From Spartobacteria bacterium (GTDB lineage: Bacteria; Verrucomicrobiota; Verrucomicrobiia; Chthoniobacterales; Chthoniobacteraceae), in the NCBI GenBank assembly GCA_025355595.1, contig JANXZI010000290.1, forward strand, positions 1 through 11,204: a stretch of DNA of 11,204 nucleotides, read 5' to 3'. Below, one piece after another: positions 1 to 6,898 of the stretch. A model generated the notes under the pieces. The model had not been told where the DNA came from, made no database searches, and was given only the letters and a program-made list of their open reading frames with translations. The first letter of the stretch is position 1; the number at the start of each line of letters is the position of its first letter. Position numbers and translations under genes: made by a program.

Positions 1-1
1 C

Positions 2-490
2 AAGGAAGTCCAGCCGCCCGAGACGCTCCCGCTCGAGAAGGTCCGCAAGCAACTCGAGGAGGAACTCACCGGCATCAAGGCGGACGCGGCGATGATGGAG
101 AAGGCGAACGAAATCCGCGGCAAAATCGCCGAGGCGCGCAAAAATGCGAAGTCCTTTGCCGAGGCCGCGGACACGCTCAAGGTGAAGGCCGAAGCTTTCC
201 CCGCCTACTCGGGGATGAAGCGTGTGCCGCCCGGCAGCGCATACTCGGAGGCCGTGATGACTGCCGCGGGCAAGCTCGCGCCCGGCGAAATCAGCGCGGT
301 GATTCCCGCCGCGGGGGCCGCCCTCATCGTGCATGTGGACCAGCGTCCCGCCGTGGACGAGGTGGGCATGAAGGAAGCCACGGATGAGATCACGCAGCGC
401 ATCGTCGGGAGGCGGCAGATGATGGCCTTCCACGCATGGCTCGCGGATCGCCGTGAGGCAGCGGGTCTCCTGCCGAAGAAGGATCTCTGA
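2..490 (+). CDS. Peptidyl-prolyl cis-trans isomerase, SurA/PpiD-like, C-terminal part
   Basis: The reading frame is open from the window edge, so the start and most of the protein lie upstream. 162 residues are visible, ending at TGA 488-490. The pattern is that of the C-terminal half of periplasmic parvulin-type foldases (PpiD/SurA group). A charged helix containing VRKQLEEEL comes first, then a helical stretch (KANEIRGKIAEARKNAKSF). A degenerate parvulin-like fold follows, with the signature LAPGEISAVIPAAGAALIVH near the middle, and then an amphipathic helix ending in FHAWLADRREAAGLL. Such proteins assist folding of exported and outer-membrane proteins. The catalytic rotamase domain is not visible, so isomerase activity cannot be judged, and the family call rests on C-terminal resemblance only. 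The TPR gene begins 19 nt after the stop on the same strand, suggesting co-transcription. Confidence 0.6.
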   Translation, partial: KEVQPPETLPLEKVRKQLEEELTGIKADAAMMEKANEIRGKIAEARKNAKSFAEAADTLKVKAEAFPAYSGMKRVPPGSAYSEAVMTAAGKLAPGEISAVIPAAGAALIVHVDQRPAVDEVGMKEATDEITQRIVGRRQMMAFHAWLADRREAAGLLPKKDL

Positions 491-509
491 GCCGCGCCCG
501 CACCTCCGC

Positions 510-848
510 ATGACGCCGGAACTCGACGAGATTTTCGACGACGCGAACGGCGATCTCGCGCTCGGCGATCTCGATGCCGCGGTGGAAAAATACCGCCGCT
601 GCACGGAACTCGATCCGAACTTTGCCGACGCATGGCACGCCCTCGCGATGGCGCTCATGAAGCTGGGCCGCCACGCCGAGGCCATTCCCGCCGCGCTGAA
701 AAACACCGAGCTGCGCCCGAACGACCAGCTCGCGTGGAGCAGCCTGAGCATCTGCCATGTGAAAAATCACCAAGTCCCCGAGGCGGAGGCCGCCGGCGCG
801 AAGGCGCGCATCCTCTCGTGGGGCGGGAAAATCCGGAAGGACGCGTGA
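510..848 (+). CDS. Small TPR-repeat protein
   Basis: This 112-residue protein consists almost entirely of tetratricopeptide repeats. The first repeat, about residues 5-38, has the classic spacing (GDLALGDLDAAVEKYRRC, then LDPNFADAW). The second, about 39-72, runs from HALAMALMKLGRHAEAIPAA to RPNDQLAW. The third, partly degenerate, starts at SSLSICHVKNHQVPEAEAA. There is no signal peptide or membrane segment, so it is probably cytoplasmic and a protein-protein adaptor; its partner is unknown. I chose ATG 510. A longer in-frame extension to 453 overlaps the upstream gene and adds an arginine-rich, unTPR-like stretch. The start has no Shine-Dalgarno; it is preceded by cacctccgc. It lies 19 nt after the isomerase gene and is convergent with the esterase gene, 42 nt away. 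Confidence 0.75.
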   Translation: MTPELDEIFDDANGDLALGDLDAAVEKYRRCTELDPNFADAWHALAMALMKLGRHAEAIPAALKNTELRPNDQLAWSSLSICHVKNHQVPEAEAAGAKARILSWGGKIRKDA

Positions 849-890
849 GGCGCGCACTCGACGCCAAGCGCCCGGCACCCAAAACTTCCG

Positions 891-1610
891 CTACCGCGCC
901 GGGGCGGCGACGACCTCTGCAGCCAGCCGCGGGTCGGCGGCGGGCAGTTCCTTCATCACGAGTCCTGCCATGGCACGCGCGCCTTTTTCGTTGAAGTGCG
1001 TGAAGTCCGTCGGAGCGTTGGCCAGCTCCGGGCAGTGCTCTTTTCCGAGCTTGCTGAAGAGCGCGCCGCTCGATGCGTGCAGATCGATCAGGGGCACTTT
1101 TTTCTCCGCGGCGACGGCCTTCATCGCGTCGGCGTACGGTTGCAGGATGTCCTTCAGTTTTCCGTCCGCGTCGAAATTCCGGCGGTGCATCGGCGTGATG
1201 AAAATCGGCGTCGCATTCGCCGCGCGCGACTCGTCCACGTAGCGGCCGAGGAAATCGCGGTAGTCGGTCGCGGCGTCGGTGGCCTCGGGCTTGCCCGCGC
1301 CGTGCGAATCGTTGTGACCGAATTGAATCAGCACAAAGTCCGGCGTCTCCGCGAGCGCGCGTTTCCATCGGTCCTCGGCGATGAAGGTCTTCGCGCTCCG
1401 CCCGCTCGCGGCGTGGTTCGCGACGCGCACGGTGTCCTTGAAATGCTCCGCGATGAACTGGCCCCAGCCACGGCACGCATGATCCGCCGGGTAGTTGCAC
1501 ACGGTCGAGTCGCCGATGATCACGATGGTGAGCTTCGCGGCGTCCGCGGACTTTGCGAGGCCGGTCATCGCCGCGAGCGCGAGGAAAAATGTGAGGGTGA
1601 GGATCTTCAT
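891..1610 (-). CDS. Secreted SGNH/GDSL esterase, rhamnogalacturonan acetylesterase-like
   Basis: This 239-residue exported hydrolase probably removes acetyl groups from polysaccharides such as pectin or related glycans. Residues 1-24 form a signal peptide (MKILTLTFFLALAAMTGLAKS, then ADA). All SGNH blocks are visible. Block I is GDSTVC with nucleophile Ser35, block II is around Gly70 in AASGRSAKTF, block III is QFGHND with Asn100, and block V is DFTHF with Asp202 and His205. GDSTVC, RGWGQ, GRSAKTF and DFTHF together are typical of rhamnogalacturonan acetylesterases (carbohydrate esterase family 12). The substrate is inferred and could be another acetylated sugar. ATG at 1610 is chosen because it begins the signal peptide; the longer frame to 1724 adds a non-signal basic stretch. 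It is transcribed divergently from the pseudopilin cassette, across a 182-nt gap. Confidence 0.85.
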   Translation of the reverse strand: MKILTLTFFLALAAMTGLAKSADAAKLTIVIIGDSTVCNYPADHACRGWGQFIAEHFKDTVRVANHAASGRSAKTFIAEDRWKRALAETPDFVLIQFGHNDSHGAGKPEATDAATDYRDFLGRYVDESRAANATPIFITPMHRRNFDADGKLKDILQPYADAMKAVAAEKKVPLIDLHASSGALFSKLGKEHCPELANAPTDFTHFNEKGARAMAGLVMKELPAADPRLAAEVVAAPAR

Positions 1611-1736
1611 GTGAACGCGATAACTGCCCGTGTTCCGTTTTGCAGGCTGGAAATTCAACGCGCCTCGGCCGAATCCGAGACCGTCGCGGGATTTTCGCGT
1701 CCTCCGCCGCTTAGCTCTTGGCAATTCAAATCACTG

Positions 1737-1764
1737 GGAATCCTCCATCCGCTGGATAAATTCC
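1737..1764. repeat. Imperfect inverted repeat in the divergent intergenic region
   Basis: Between the esterase and the cassette, GGAAT (1737-1741) pairs with ATTCC (1760-1764), and inside it ATCC (1747-1750) pairs with GGAT (1754-1757) around a 3-nt loop. It sits 28 nt before the first cassette start, where an operator or 5'-UTR hairpin could act on the cassette. The arms are short and the outer and inner stems are separated by unpaired bases, so chance is quite possible. I see no convincing -35/-10 pair elsewhere in 1611-1792. Confidence 0.25.
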
Positions 1765-1792
1765 TTGGCTACGGGCGCGCTGCGAAGACCCC

Positions 1793-2446
1793 ATGCCTCC
1801 CAAGAAATTTCCTACTGGATTCAGCCTCGTCGAACTTCTGGCGGTGATCGCCATCATCGGCATCGTCATGGGGATCGCGCTGCCGGCGTTGTCCACGGTG
1901 GGCCGCGGCTCCTCGCTGACGATGGCGGGCAGTGCGGTCACCAATCTGGCGGGACTCGCGCGGCAGCACGCGATGTCGCGCAACACGCTCACCGCGCTCG
2001 TGCTGCTCGCCAACCAAGGCACCGATTCCGACTATCGGGCATTCGCCGTGGTGGAGTACAAGCCGGGCACCGGCTGGAGCCAGATCGGCAAATGGGAGAC
2101 GCTGCCGGTTGGGATCTGTGTGGACGCCGGCGCCACGGAGGAATGCAGTTTCCTCCTGCGTTCACCGAATCCATTTCCATTTCTCACCGGCACGAAGCAG
2201 GACAATCCGCCGGTTCTTTTTCAGGGCATGCCGATTCGCAATCCCGAGGGCTATGCGGCGCGGATTTTCACACCGGGCGGAGGGTTGCAAAACGCAACGG
2301 CTCCGGCGCAGATCCGATTGGTGGAGGGCGACACCGCGGGCGGCGTGATGCGCTACTCACATCGCAACAGCATGGGGAAACCGGCGAACTTTTTCGACAT
2401 CGCCATCGTCGGCGCGACGGGCGCGACGAAAATCAGCCGCCCATAG
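1793..2446 (+). CDS. Verru_Chthon cassette protein D; GspH-like pseudopilin
   Basis: This is a 217-residue prepilin-like protein. The N-terminus MPPKKFPTG/FSLVELL shows the type IV prepilin/pseudopilin leader: a short basic leader, prepilin-peptidase cleavage after Gly9, then Phe +1 and Glu +5. A hydrophobic helix follows (about residues 10-34, AVIAIIGIVMGIALPAL). The remainder is a predicted extracytoplasmic beta-rich domain of the GspH/FimT kind. From memory it matches TIGRFAM 'Verru_Chthon cassette protein D' (TIGR02596). It is the first gene of a four-gene cassette, 21 nt before B, the position gspH holds in type II secretion operons. ATG 1793 directly starts the leader and leaves no room for another start in the motif. 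No Shine-Dalgarno is present. The molecular function is unproven. Membership of the prepilin superfamily is very secure; equivalence to GspH is inference. Confidence 0.87.
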   Translation: MPPKKFPTGFSLVELLAVIAIIGIVMGIALPALSTVGRGSSLTMAGSAVTNLAGLARQHAMSRNTLTALVLLANQGTDSDYRAFAVVEYKPGTGWSQIGKWETLPVGICVDAGATEECSFLLRSPNPFPFLTGTKQDNPPVLFQGMPIRNPEGYAARIFTPGGGLQNATAPAQIRLVEGDTAGGVMRYSHRNSMGKPANFFDIAIVGATGATKISRP

Positions 2447-2467
2447 TTCCGCATAGCCACGATTGAA

Positions 2468-2983
2468 ATGAAGACGCCCCGTCCCGAAAAATGCGGATTC
2501 ACGCTGGTGGAAGTGGCGCTCTCGCTGGGTGTCGTCGCGATCATGGCGCTGTCGCTGATCAGTATGCTCGGCGTCGCGCTGGATTCGGATCGCGTGGCGG
2601 GCCGCGACACGCTGCTCGCCTCGATGAGTTCGCAGGTGCTCGGCCGGCTGCGCGCGGTGCCGTTCGATGCGTTGTGGCTCGCCGAGCCCACCTTGACGCC
2701 GAATCCGCCGGTGCCGGGAGGCACGCCGCCCGTGGATACGACGTGGTATTTTTCGGATGACGGGGTGCTTCTGACGGGCACGACGAGCGGTGTGCCGCCC
2801 GGCGCGCTCTTCCGGTGCGTGGTGCAGAAGCTGCCCGACGATTTGTCGCGGGTGGTGCCGGGAACCGGGCCGTACCACCGGGCCGCGCTCAAACTCCAGT
2901 TCGCCTGGCCGGTCTCCGCCACGGCTCCTGCGGCCAAGCCGCCAAACCTCCAAGTCCTCCATGCGAGCATCGCACGCTACTGA
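2468..2983 (+). CDS. Verru_Chthon cassette protein B; GspI-like pseudopilin
   Basis: This is a 171-residue prepilin-like protein with the leader MKTPRPEKCG/FTLVEVAL. Cleavage is predicted after Gly10, with Glu at +5 of the mature chain. The hydrophobic helix spans about residues 11-36 (SLGVVAIMALSLISMLGVAL). The exported domain contains a proline/glycine-rich stretch (about 75-90, NPPVPGGTPPVDTTWYF). By memory it corresponds to TIGRFAM cassette protein B (TIGR02598). The N-terminus resembles PulI/GspI minor pseudopilins, though it is longer than a usual GspI of roughly 125 residues. The gene starts 21 nt after D, and its last 23 nt contain the start of C in another frame, which suggests coupled translation and stoichiometric production. 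No membrane segment other than the N-terminal helix is seen. Confidence 0.86.
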   Translation: MKTPRPEKCGFTLVEVALSLGVVAIMALSLISMLGVALDSDRVAGRDTLLASMSSQVLGRLRAVPFDALWLAEPTLTPNPPVPGGTPPVDTTWYFSDDGVLLTGTTSGVPPGALFRCVVQKLPDDLSRVVPGTGPYHRAALKLQFAWPVSATAPAAKPPNLQVLHASIARY

Positions 2984-3929
2984 CCCGCGCCGCGGATTCA
3001 CGCTGATCGAGGTGCTCGTCGCGGTGAGCATCCTGATGGCGATCGTCGCGATGATGAGCATGATTTTAAGCGAGGTCACCCGCGCATGGCAGCGCGGCGA
3101 GGGACGTGGTGAGCGCAGGCGCAGCGCGCGTTCGCTGGCGGATTTCATTGCCGCGGATTTGCAGGGCGCGCTGCTCCCGGTCGAGACCGTGAGCAAGGCC
3201 GGGCAGGGGAATCTTCAGTTCCTCGTGAATCCGCCGTCCGCGCAGGTGCCCGCCGACTATCGCCATGCGGATGCAGCGTTCTGGCAGGCGCCCATCGCGA
3301 CGGAATCGAGTTTCGGGGACGTGGCCGAGGTGGGGTATTTTGTGAAGTGGATGAAGACGGACGCCTCGCCGGAACCGCGGCCCGTGCTGTGCCGATTTTT
3401 CGTGAATCCCTCGACGCAGGATTTGTCCGGCGTGCTTGCGCAGAATCCCGATTTCAAAATCTACGATCCGGCAAATCCCGACGCATGGCTCGCCGCGGCG
3501 GTGCTTGAACGCGTGGCGCCTGCGGATAAAAAATCCGGCTACGTCGGGCTGTTCGCGGATAATGTCGTCGGGCTGTGGCTGAGTTGCACCGGGCTGGATG
3601 GCGCGGAACTGCCGAAGCCGTTCGATTCGCGGAAGGGGTATCCGCTCAAGGTTCAATTCACCGACAGCGCCGGGACGCTCCAGACGCGGACCGAGCAGCG
3701 CTATCTCCCGGCGGCGGTCACGGTGTCCGTCGCGCAGATGGATGCTCGGCTCGCCGTCCGGCTGGATCCCGTCGCGGCAACTGTGCGCGCCCTCAGCGTC
3801 AGCGCGAGCGACGCGGCGGATTTTGTCGTGCGGATGCAGGATGCGGCGAAGACCAACGCGGCAATCCGGCCCTTGCTGGGCGGACTGCGGACCTACACGA
3901 CGCAGGTTCAGCTCATCAACGGACGATGA
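2961..3929 (+). CDS. Verru_Chthon cassette protein C; GspJ-like pseudopilin
   Basis: This is a 322-residue prepilin-like protein with the leader MRASHATDPRRG/FTLIEVL. Cleavage is predicted after Gly12, with Glu17 at +5. The hydrophobic helix (about 18-38, AVSILMAIVAMMSMIL) is followed by an arginine-rich helix and a segment like RSARSLADFIAADLQGALLP, which strongly recalls PulJ/GspJ. From memory it matches TIGRFAM cassette protein C (TIGR02599). I chose ATG 2961. The open frame runs back to 2790, but 2961 begins the leader and overlaps the end of B by 23 nt. Its stop TGA (3927-3929) overlaps the ATG of A in ATGA. It is about 100 residues longer than a typical GspJ, the extra being in the exported domain. 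The start is preceded directly by tcctcc rather than a Shine-Dalgarno. Confidence 0.86.
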   Translation: MRASHATDPRRGFTLIEVLVAVSILMAIVAMMSMILSEVTRAWQRGEGRGERRRSARSLADFIAADLQGALLPVETVSKAGQGNLQFLVNPPSAQVPADYRHADAAFWQAPIATESSFGDVAEVGYFVKWMKTDASPEPRPVLCRFFVNPSTQDLSGVLAQNPDFKIYDPANPDAWLAAAVLERVAPADKKSGYVGLFADNVVGLWLSCTGLDGAELPKPFDSRKGYPLKVQFTDSAGTLQTRTEQRYLPAAVTVSVAQMDARLAVRLDPVAATVRALSVSASDAADFVVRMQDAAKTNAAIRPLLGGLRTYTTQVQLINGR

Positions 3930-6880
3930 ATCCCCCCATCTACCATCGCGCACGCGCCGCCGCACTCATCGTGGTGCTTTTTTTTGTCATGCTAATCTCG
4001 ATCGTGGTGCTCGGCTTTCTGTCGAGCGCGCGGCTGGAACGCAGCGCGGCGGGCAGCCACTTTGAGCGGATGCGGGCGGCGACGCTGGCCCGCGATGGCG
4101 TCGAGAGTGTCGTGGCGATCCTGCGGCGCGAGACCACCGATCCGCAGCGGAATTGGATCAGCCAGCCCGGCGCGCTGATCGTGCCGGATTTGCCGCCCGC
4201 CGATCAGAAGCAGTTAAAAAAACAGATCGCACTTTCGAGCGGCGTGCCGAGCACCGCCTTCCTTGCGACGACTGACGCGAAGCTCGATCTGGAGCCGCCC
4301 GAACTGAACGTGCAGACGCTGACGGATCAAAATCCGGCCACGTACCTGATCACCGACCGGCGTGACGCCACCACCGGTGCGCCGACGCAGATGAAGCTGC
4401 GATGGATCTATGTGCGCAAGGACGGCACTTCCGATCTGGATACGGCGAAGCTGCCGGTCGAGACGCCCCTCCGCACGAACAAGGCCAACCCGATCATCGG
4501 GCGGTTCGCATACTGGGCGGACGACGAGAGCAGCAGGATCAACTACAACATCGCGTGGAAGCGGAACGCCGCGGGCACCGCCATTCCAAACCCCGCGCCC
4601 GCCGCGCATCCCAGCCGGATCAATCTCATGGCGCTCACGCTGAACACGGGTGCGCCGATGACGGAGCCTCTCGCCGACGCCCTGCATAACTGGACCGCGA
4701 AAACCCCGGGCCGCTTTTTTAATTCCTTCGCCGACGCGCGGCAGGTGAGCCCCGCTGTCGCCGCGGTGCTGGACTACAATAAATTTGAACTCACGCATTT
4801 CAACCACGACCCGGACACCACGTTCTTCGGCGAGGATCGCATCCTCCTCACGATGAATCGCAAGCTCGTGCCAAAAAATGCGGACGGCACCTACGCGCGC
4901 AAGTTCCTCAACATCCTGCGCGACGACAAGACGGACCCCGATCCGGGAATCCTCGAAAATCTCGCCGGCGGCCAGCCGGATTGGGCGACGGATCCGAGCG
5001 GCAAGACACTGCTCCCGAACAAACTCGATGTGACAGTGAGGATGCTCATGGACTACATCAGCCGGAAAAACTGGCCGCTCTCGCCCGGTGTCAGCTTCAA
5101 GGACAAGTATTACCCCGGCAGCGCGGATTCGGACGCGCGGTTGGGGCAGATCGCGGTGAATATCCTCGACTACGTCCGCGCCAAGGAATCGTCCACGGCG
5201 GTGATCGCGCCGCTGCGGTTTGCCGTCGGCCCGGCCGCTGCGGTCGGGGACAATTCGAACAAGTTCACACTGCATCCCAGCTACACGTACGGCGCGGCGA
5301 ATTCCTACCAGGGCATCTGTCGCGGGCCCTATATCACAGAGGCAGGCATGTGGATGGAAAAGGATCCCACCGTTCCACCGACGCCAAAACCCGCCGGATG
5401 GCCCGCGACTCCGCTCTACAAATGTTACTTTAAATATGAGCTTTTTCTGCCGAAGAACTACGGCTTTGATGACAATGGAATAGAGTTGGTGCCAGACCCG
5501 GCGGCGAAACCGGCAACAGGCTCATATGGATGGTTCGCCACATGGACGGAAACCAGAGATCAGACCGTAACTCAGTACTATGGAACCACGGTGACGGGAG
5601 GACTATTGGATATGGATAGCGTGGGCAACAACGCCAGCCGGATTTACAAGGGAGACATCACGGGTGGCAAAGGCAAGAATGGAACATCGCTCACTCCCGG
5701 CAACTACGTCACCATCACGAAGATGATCTACCGGAACAAGGATTATGCCTCACGTTCGACGATCAGTACCCGGATGGCCCTGTACTATGGGACTCAGGAT
5801 TCCAATGGCTTTCTCTCGGGTGATGGCAGTCGTTGGCCGCGCGTGAATATCGCAACCCAGGCCATCGCCATTAGTTATAAGGTCGGCGATCCTTCGAGCA
5901 CGACCAAGGACAATATGCCCTCCGTCGAGGTGGACGACCCGCGCTGCAACGTCCATCCGAGCGATTGGACCTATCAGGCCACAAACACCTTCGGGCAGAT
6001 CAACAAAGCCTCCACCCTTGGCAAGACTCCGACGAAGTCTCCTGTGGGAAAACCGCAGCAGGACACCGATCAAAGTGGGCTGATTTCCGATTACAGCCTC
6101 TACATGCCGGAGCCCAAGGGCGTTGGAAAAAATGGGCCGACTGGGGATAACGGAAGGGTCACATCCATCGGCGAACTCGGCTATGTGCATACGGGCAATG
6201 AAGCTAACAACGGCAGCACCCCTTGGCGCACCATCCGCCTCCAGCCGAATAACTACGGCGATAACAAAACTCTCCCTGACTGGGCCTTCATGGATCTCTT
6301 CGCCGCGCCGAGCGTCGGCTCGACTGGCCCCGAGGCGATTTTCACGCCGCATGGCACAGCGGTCGGCGGGCGCATCAATGTGAATTCCCACGTCGATCCT
6401 TTTTCCAGCCTTGTCCGAGACCGCGGCCTCGTCGCGCTGGTCGCGGGCTCCGCGAACCTGCCTTCCGCGACCTCTGCGGAGTCCATCGCGGAAAATATCT
6501 ATCGCCGCACGCTCGCCACGGGGACGAACAAGGGAAAGGTGTACGGCTACCCGTGGACGGTGAGCCCCGCCGCGACGGACCCGAACGCGTTCGACACGCC
6601 TGGCGAAATTTGCGAGGTCAAGGGAGTCGCCGATGCGGGCGAAAAGAGCGAGGCGCTCGTGCGCGACATCGCGAGCCTCATCACGTCGCGCGGCAATGTG
6701 TTCAGCATTTACACCGTCGGGCAGGCGCTTCGGCAAACTTCGGATGGGCGGCTGATCGTGACCGCGGAGCAGCGTCAGCACGCCGTCGTCGAGCGCTATC
6801 ATGACAATCGCGGCACGCCAGTTTCGACGGATGACGAGGTGAGATTCCGCCCGATCTATTTCCGGAACCTTACGCCGTAA
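3926..6880 (+). CDS. Verru_Chthon cassette protein A; giant GspK-like component
   Basis: This very large exported protein has 984 residues. The N-terminal hydrophobic helix (about 9-34, RARAAALIVVLFFVMLISIV) lacks the Gly/Phe...Glu+5 pattern of its neighbours. It resembles the GspK/PilX N-terminus, including the following helix with RAATLARDGVESVVAIL. Two Asn-rich motifs recall GspK's FNLN: YWADDESSRINYN near residues 196-208, and GGRINVN at 814-820. The C-terminus has a conserved-looking block, TSRGNVFSIYTVGQAL (from about residue 920). By memory it is TIGRFAM cassette protein A (TIGR02600). GspK is normally about 330 residues, so roughly 650 extra residues are present, mostly Gly/Thr/Asn/Tyr-rich and probably beta-structured. 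The start ATG 3926 overlaps the C stop (ATGA). The coding DNA at about 5400-6290 is of lower GC than its flanks. The function is unknown; a pseudopilus-tip role is inferred. Confidence 0.9.
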   Translation: MNPPIYHRARAAALIVVLFFVMLISIVVLGFLSSARLERSAAGSHFERMRAATLARDGVESVVAILRRETTDPQRNWISQPGALIVPDLPPADQKQLKKQIALSSGVPSTAFLATTDAKLDLEPPELNVQTLTDQNPATYLITDRRDATTGAPTQMKLRWIYVRKDGTSDLDTAKLPVETPLRTNKANPIIGRFAYWADDESSRINYNIAWKRNAAGTAIPNPAPAAHPSRINLMALTLNTGAPMTEPLADALHNWTAKTPGRFFNSFADARQVSPAVAAVLDYNKFELTHFNHDPDTTFFGEDRILLTMNRKLVPKNADGTYARKFLNILRDDKTDPDPGILENLAGGQPDWATDPSGKTLLPNKLDVTVRMLMDYISRKNWPLSPGVSFKDKYYPGSADSDARLGQIAVNILDYVRAKESSTAVIAPLRFAVGPAAAVGDNSNKFTLHPSYTYGAANSYQGICRGPYITEAGMWMEKDPTVPPTPKPAGWPATPLYKCYFKYELFLPKNYGFDDNGIELVPDPAAKPATGSYGWFATWTETRDQTVTQYYGTTVTGGLLDMDSVGNNASRIYKGDITGGKGKNGTSLTPGNYVTITKMIYRNKDYASRSTISTRMALYYGTQDSNGFLSGDGSRWPRVNIATQAIAISYKVGDPSSTTKDNMPSVEVDDPRCNVHPSDWTYQATNTFGQINKASTLGKTPTKSPVGKPQQDTDQSGLISDYSLYMPEPKGVGKNGPTGDNGRVTSIGELGYVHTGNEANNGSTPWRTIRLQPNNYGDNKTLPDWAFMDLFAAPSVGSTGPEAIFTPHGTAVGGRINVNSHVDPFSSLVRDRGLVALVAGSANLPSATSAESIAENIYRRTLATGTNKGKVYGYPWTVSPAATDPNAFDTPGEICEVKGVADAGEKSEALVRDIASLITSRGNVFSIYTVGQALRQTSDGRLIVTAEQRQHAVVERYHDNRGTPVSTDDEVRFRPIYFRNLTP

Positions 6881-6881
6881 T

Positions 6882-6894
6882 CGCGCGCGGCGCG
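6882..6894. terminator. Short GC hairpin between convergent genes
   Basis: The 18-nt gap between cassette protein A and the glycosyltransferase contains a perfect 5-bp stem, CGCGC (6882-6886) with GCGCG (6890-6894), around a 3-nt loop. The position would suit a shared bidirectional terminator. There is no T-tract on either side and the stem is short, so an intrinsic terminator is doubtful; Rho or read-through antisense transcription is as likely. Confidence 0.2.
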
Positions 6895-6898
6895 GGCT

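Noticed and set aside
1720..1745. TTGGCA-like element considered as a -35 or sigma-54 -24 box before the cassette
   Set aside because: There is no -10 sequence at 16-18 nt and no GC dinucleotide at the sigma-54 -12 position.
996..1847. 283-codon + strand frame opposite the esterase
   Set aside because: It runs through the esterase and into the cassette control region. Its composition is typical of antisense high-GC frames, while the minus-strand protein has every SGNH block.
4214..5275. 353-codon minus-strand frame inside cassette A
   Set aside because: The product is Arg/His/Val-rich with no motif, and the + strand frame is continuous with conserved family blocks on both sides. The similar frame at 5750-6802 is rejected for the same reason.
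5400..6290. The low-GC stretch considered as an inserted mobile element or a separate gene
   Set aside because: There are no terminal repeats, no transposase and no stop codon. The cassette A frame continues unbroken, so it is part of that protein.
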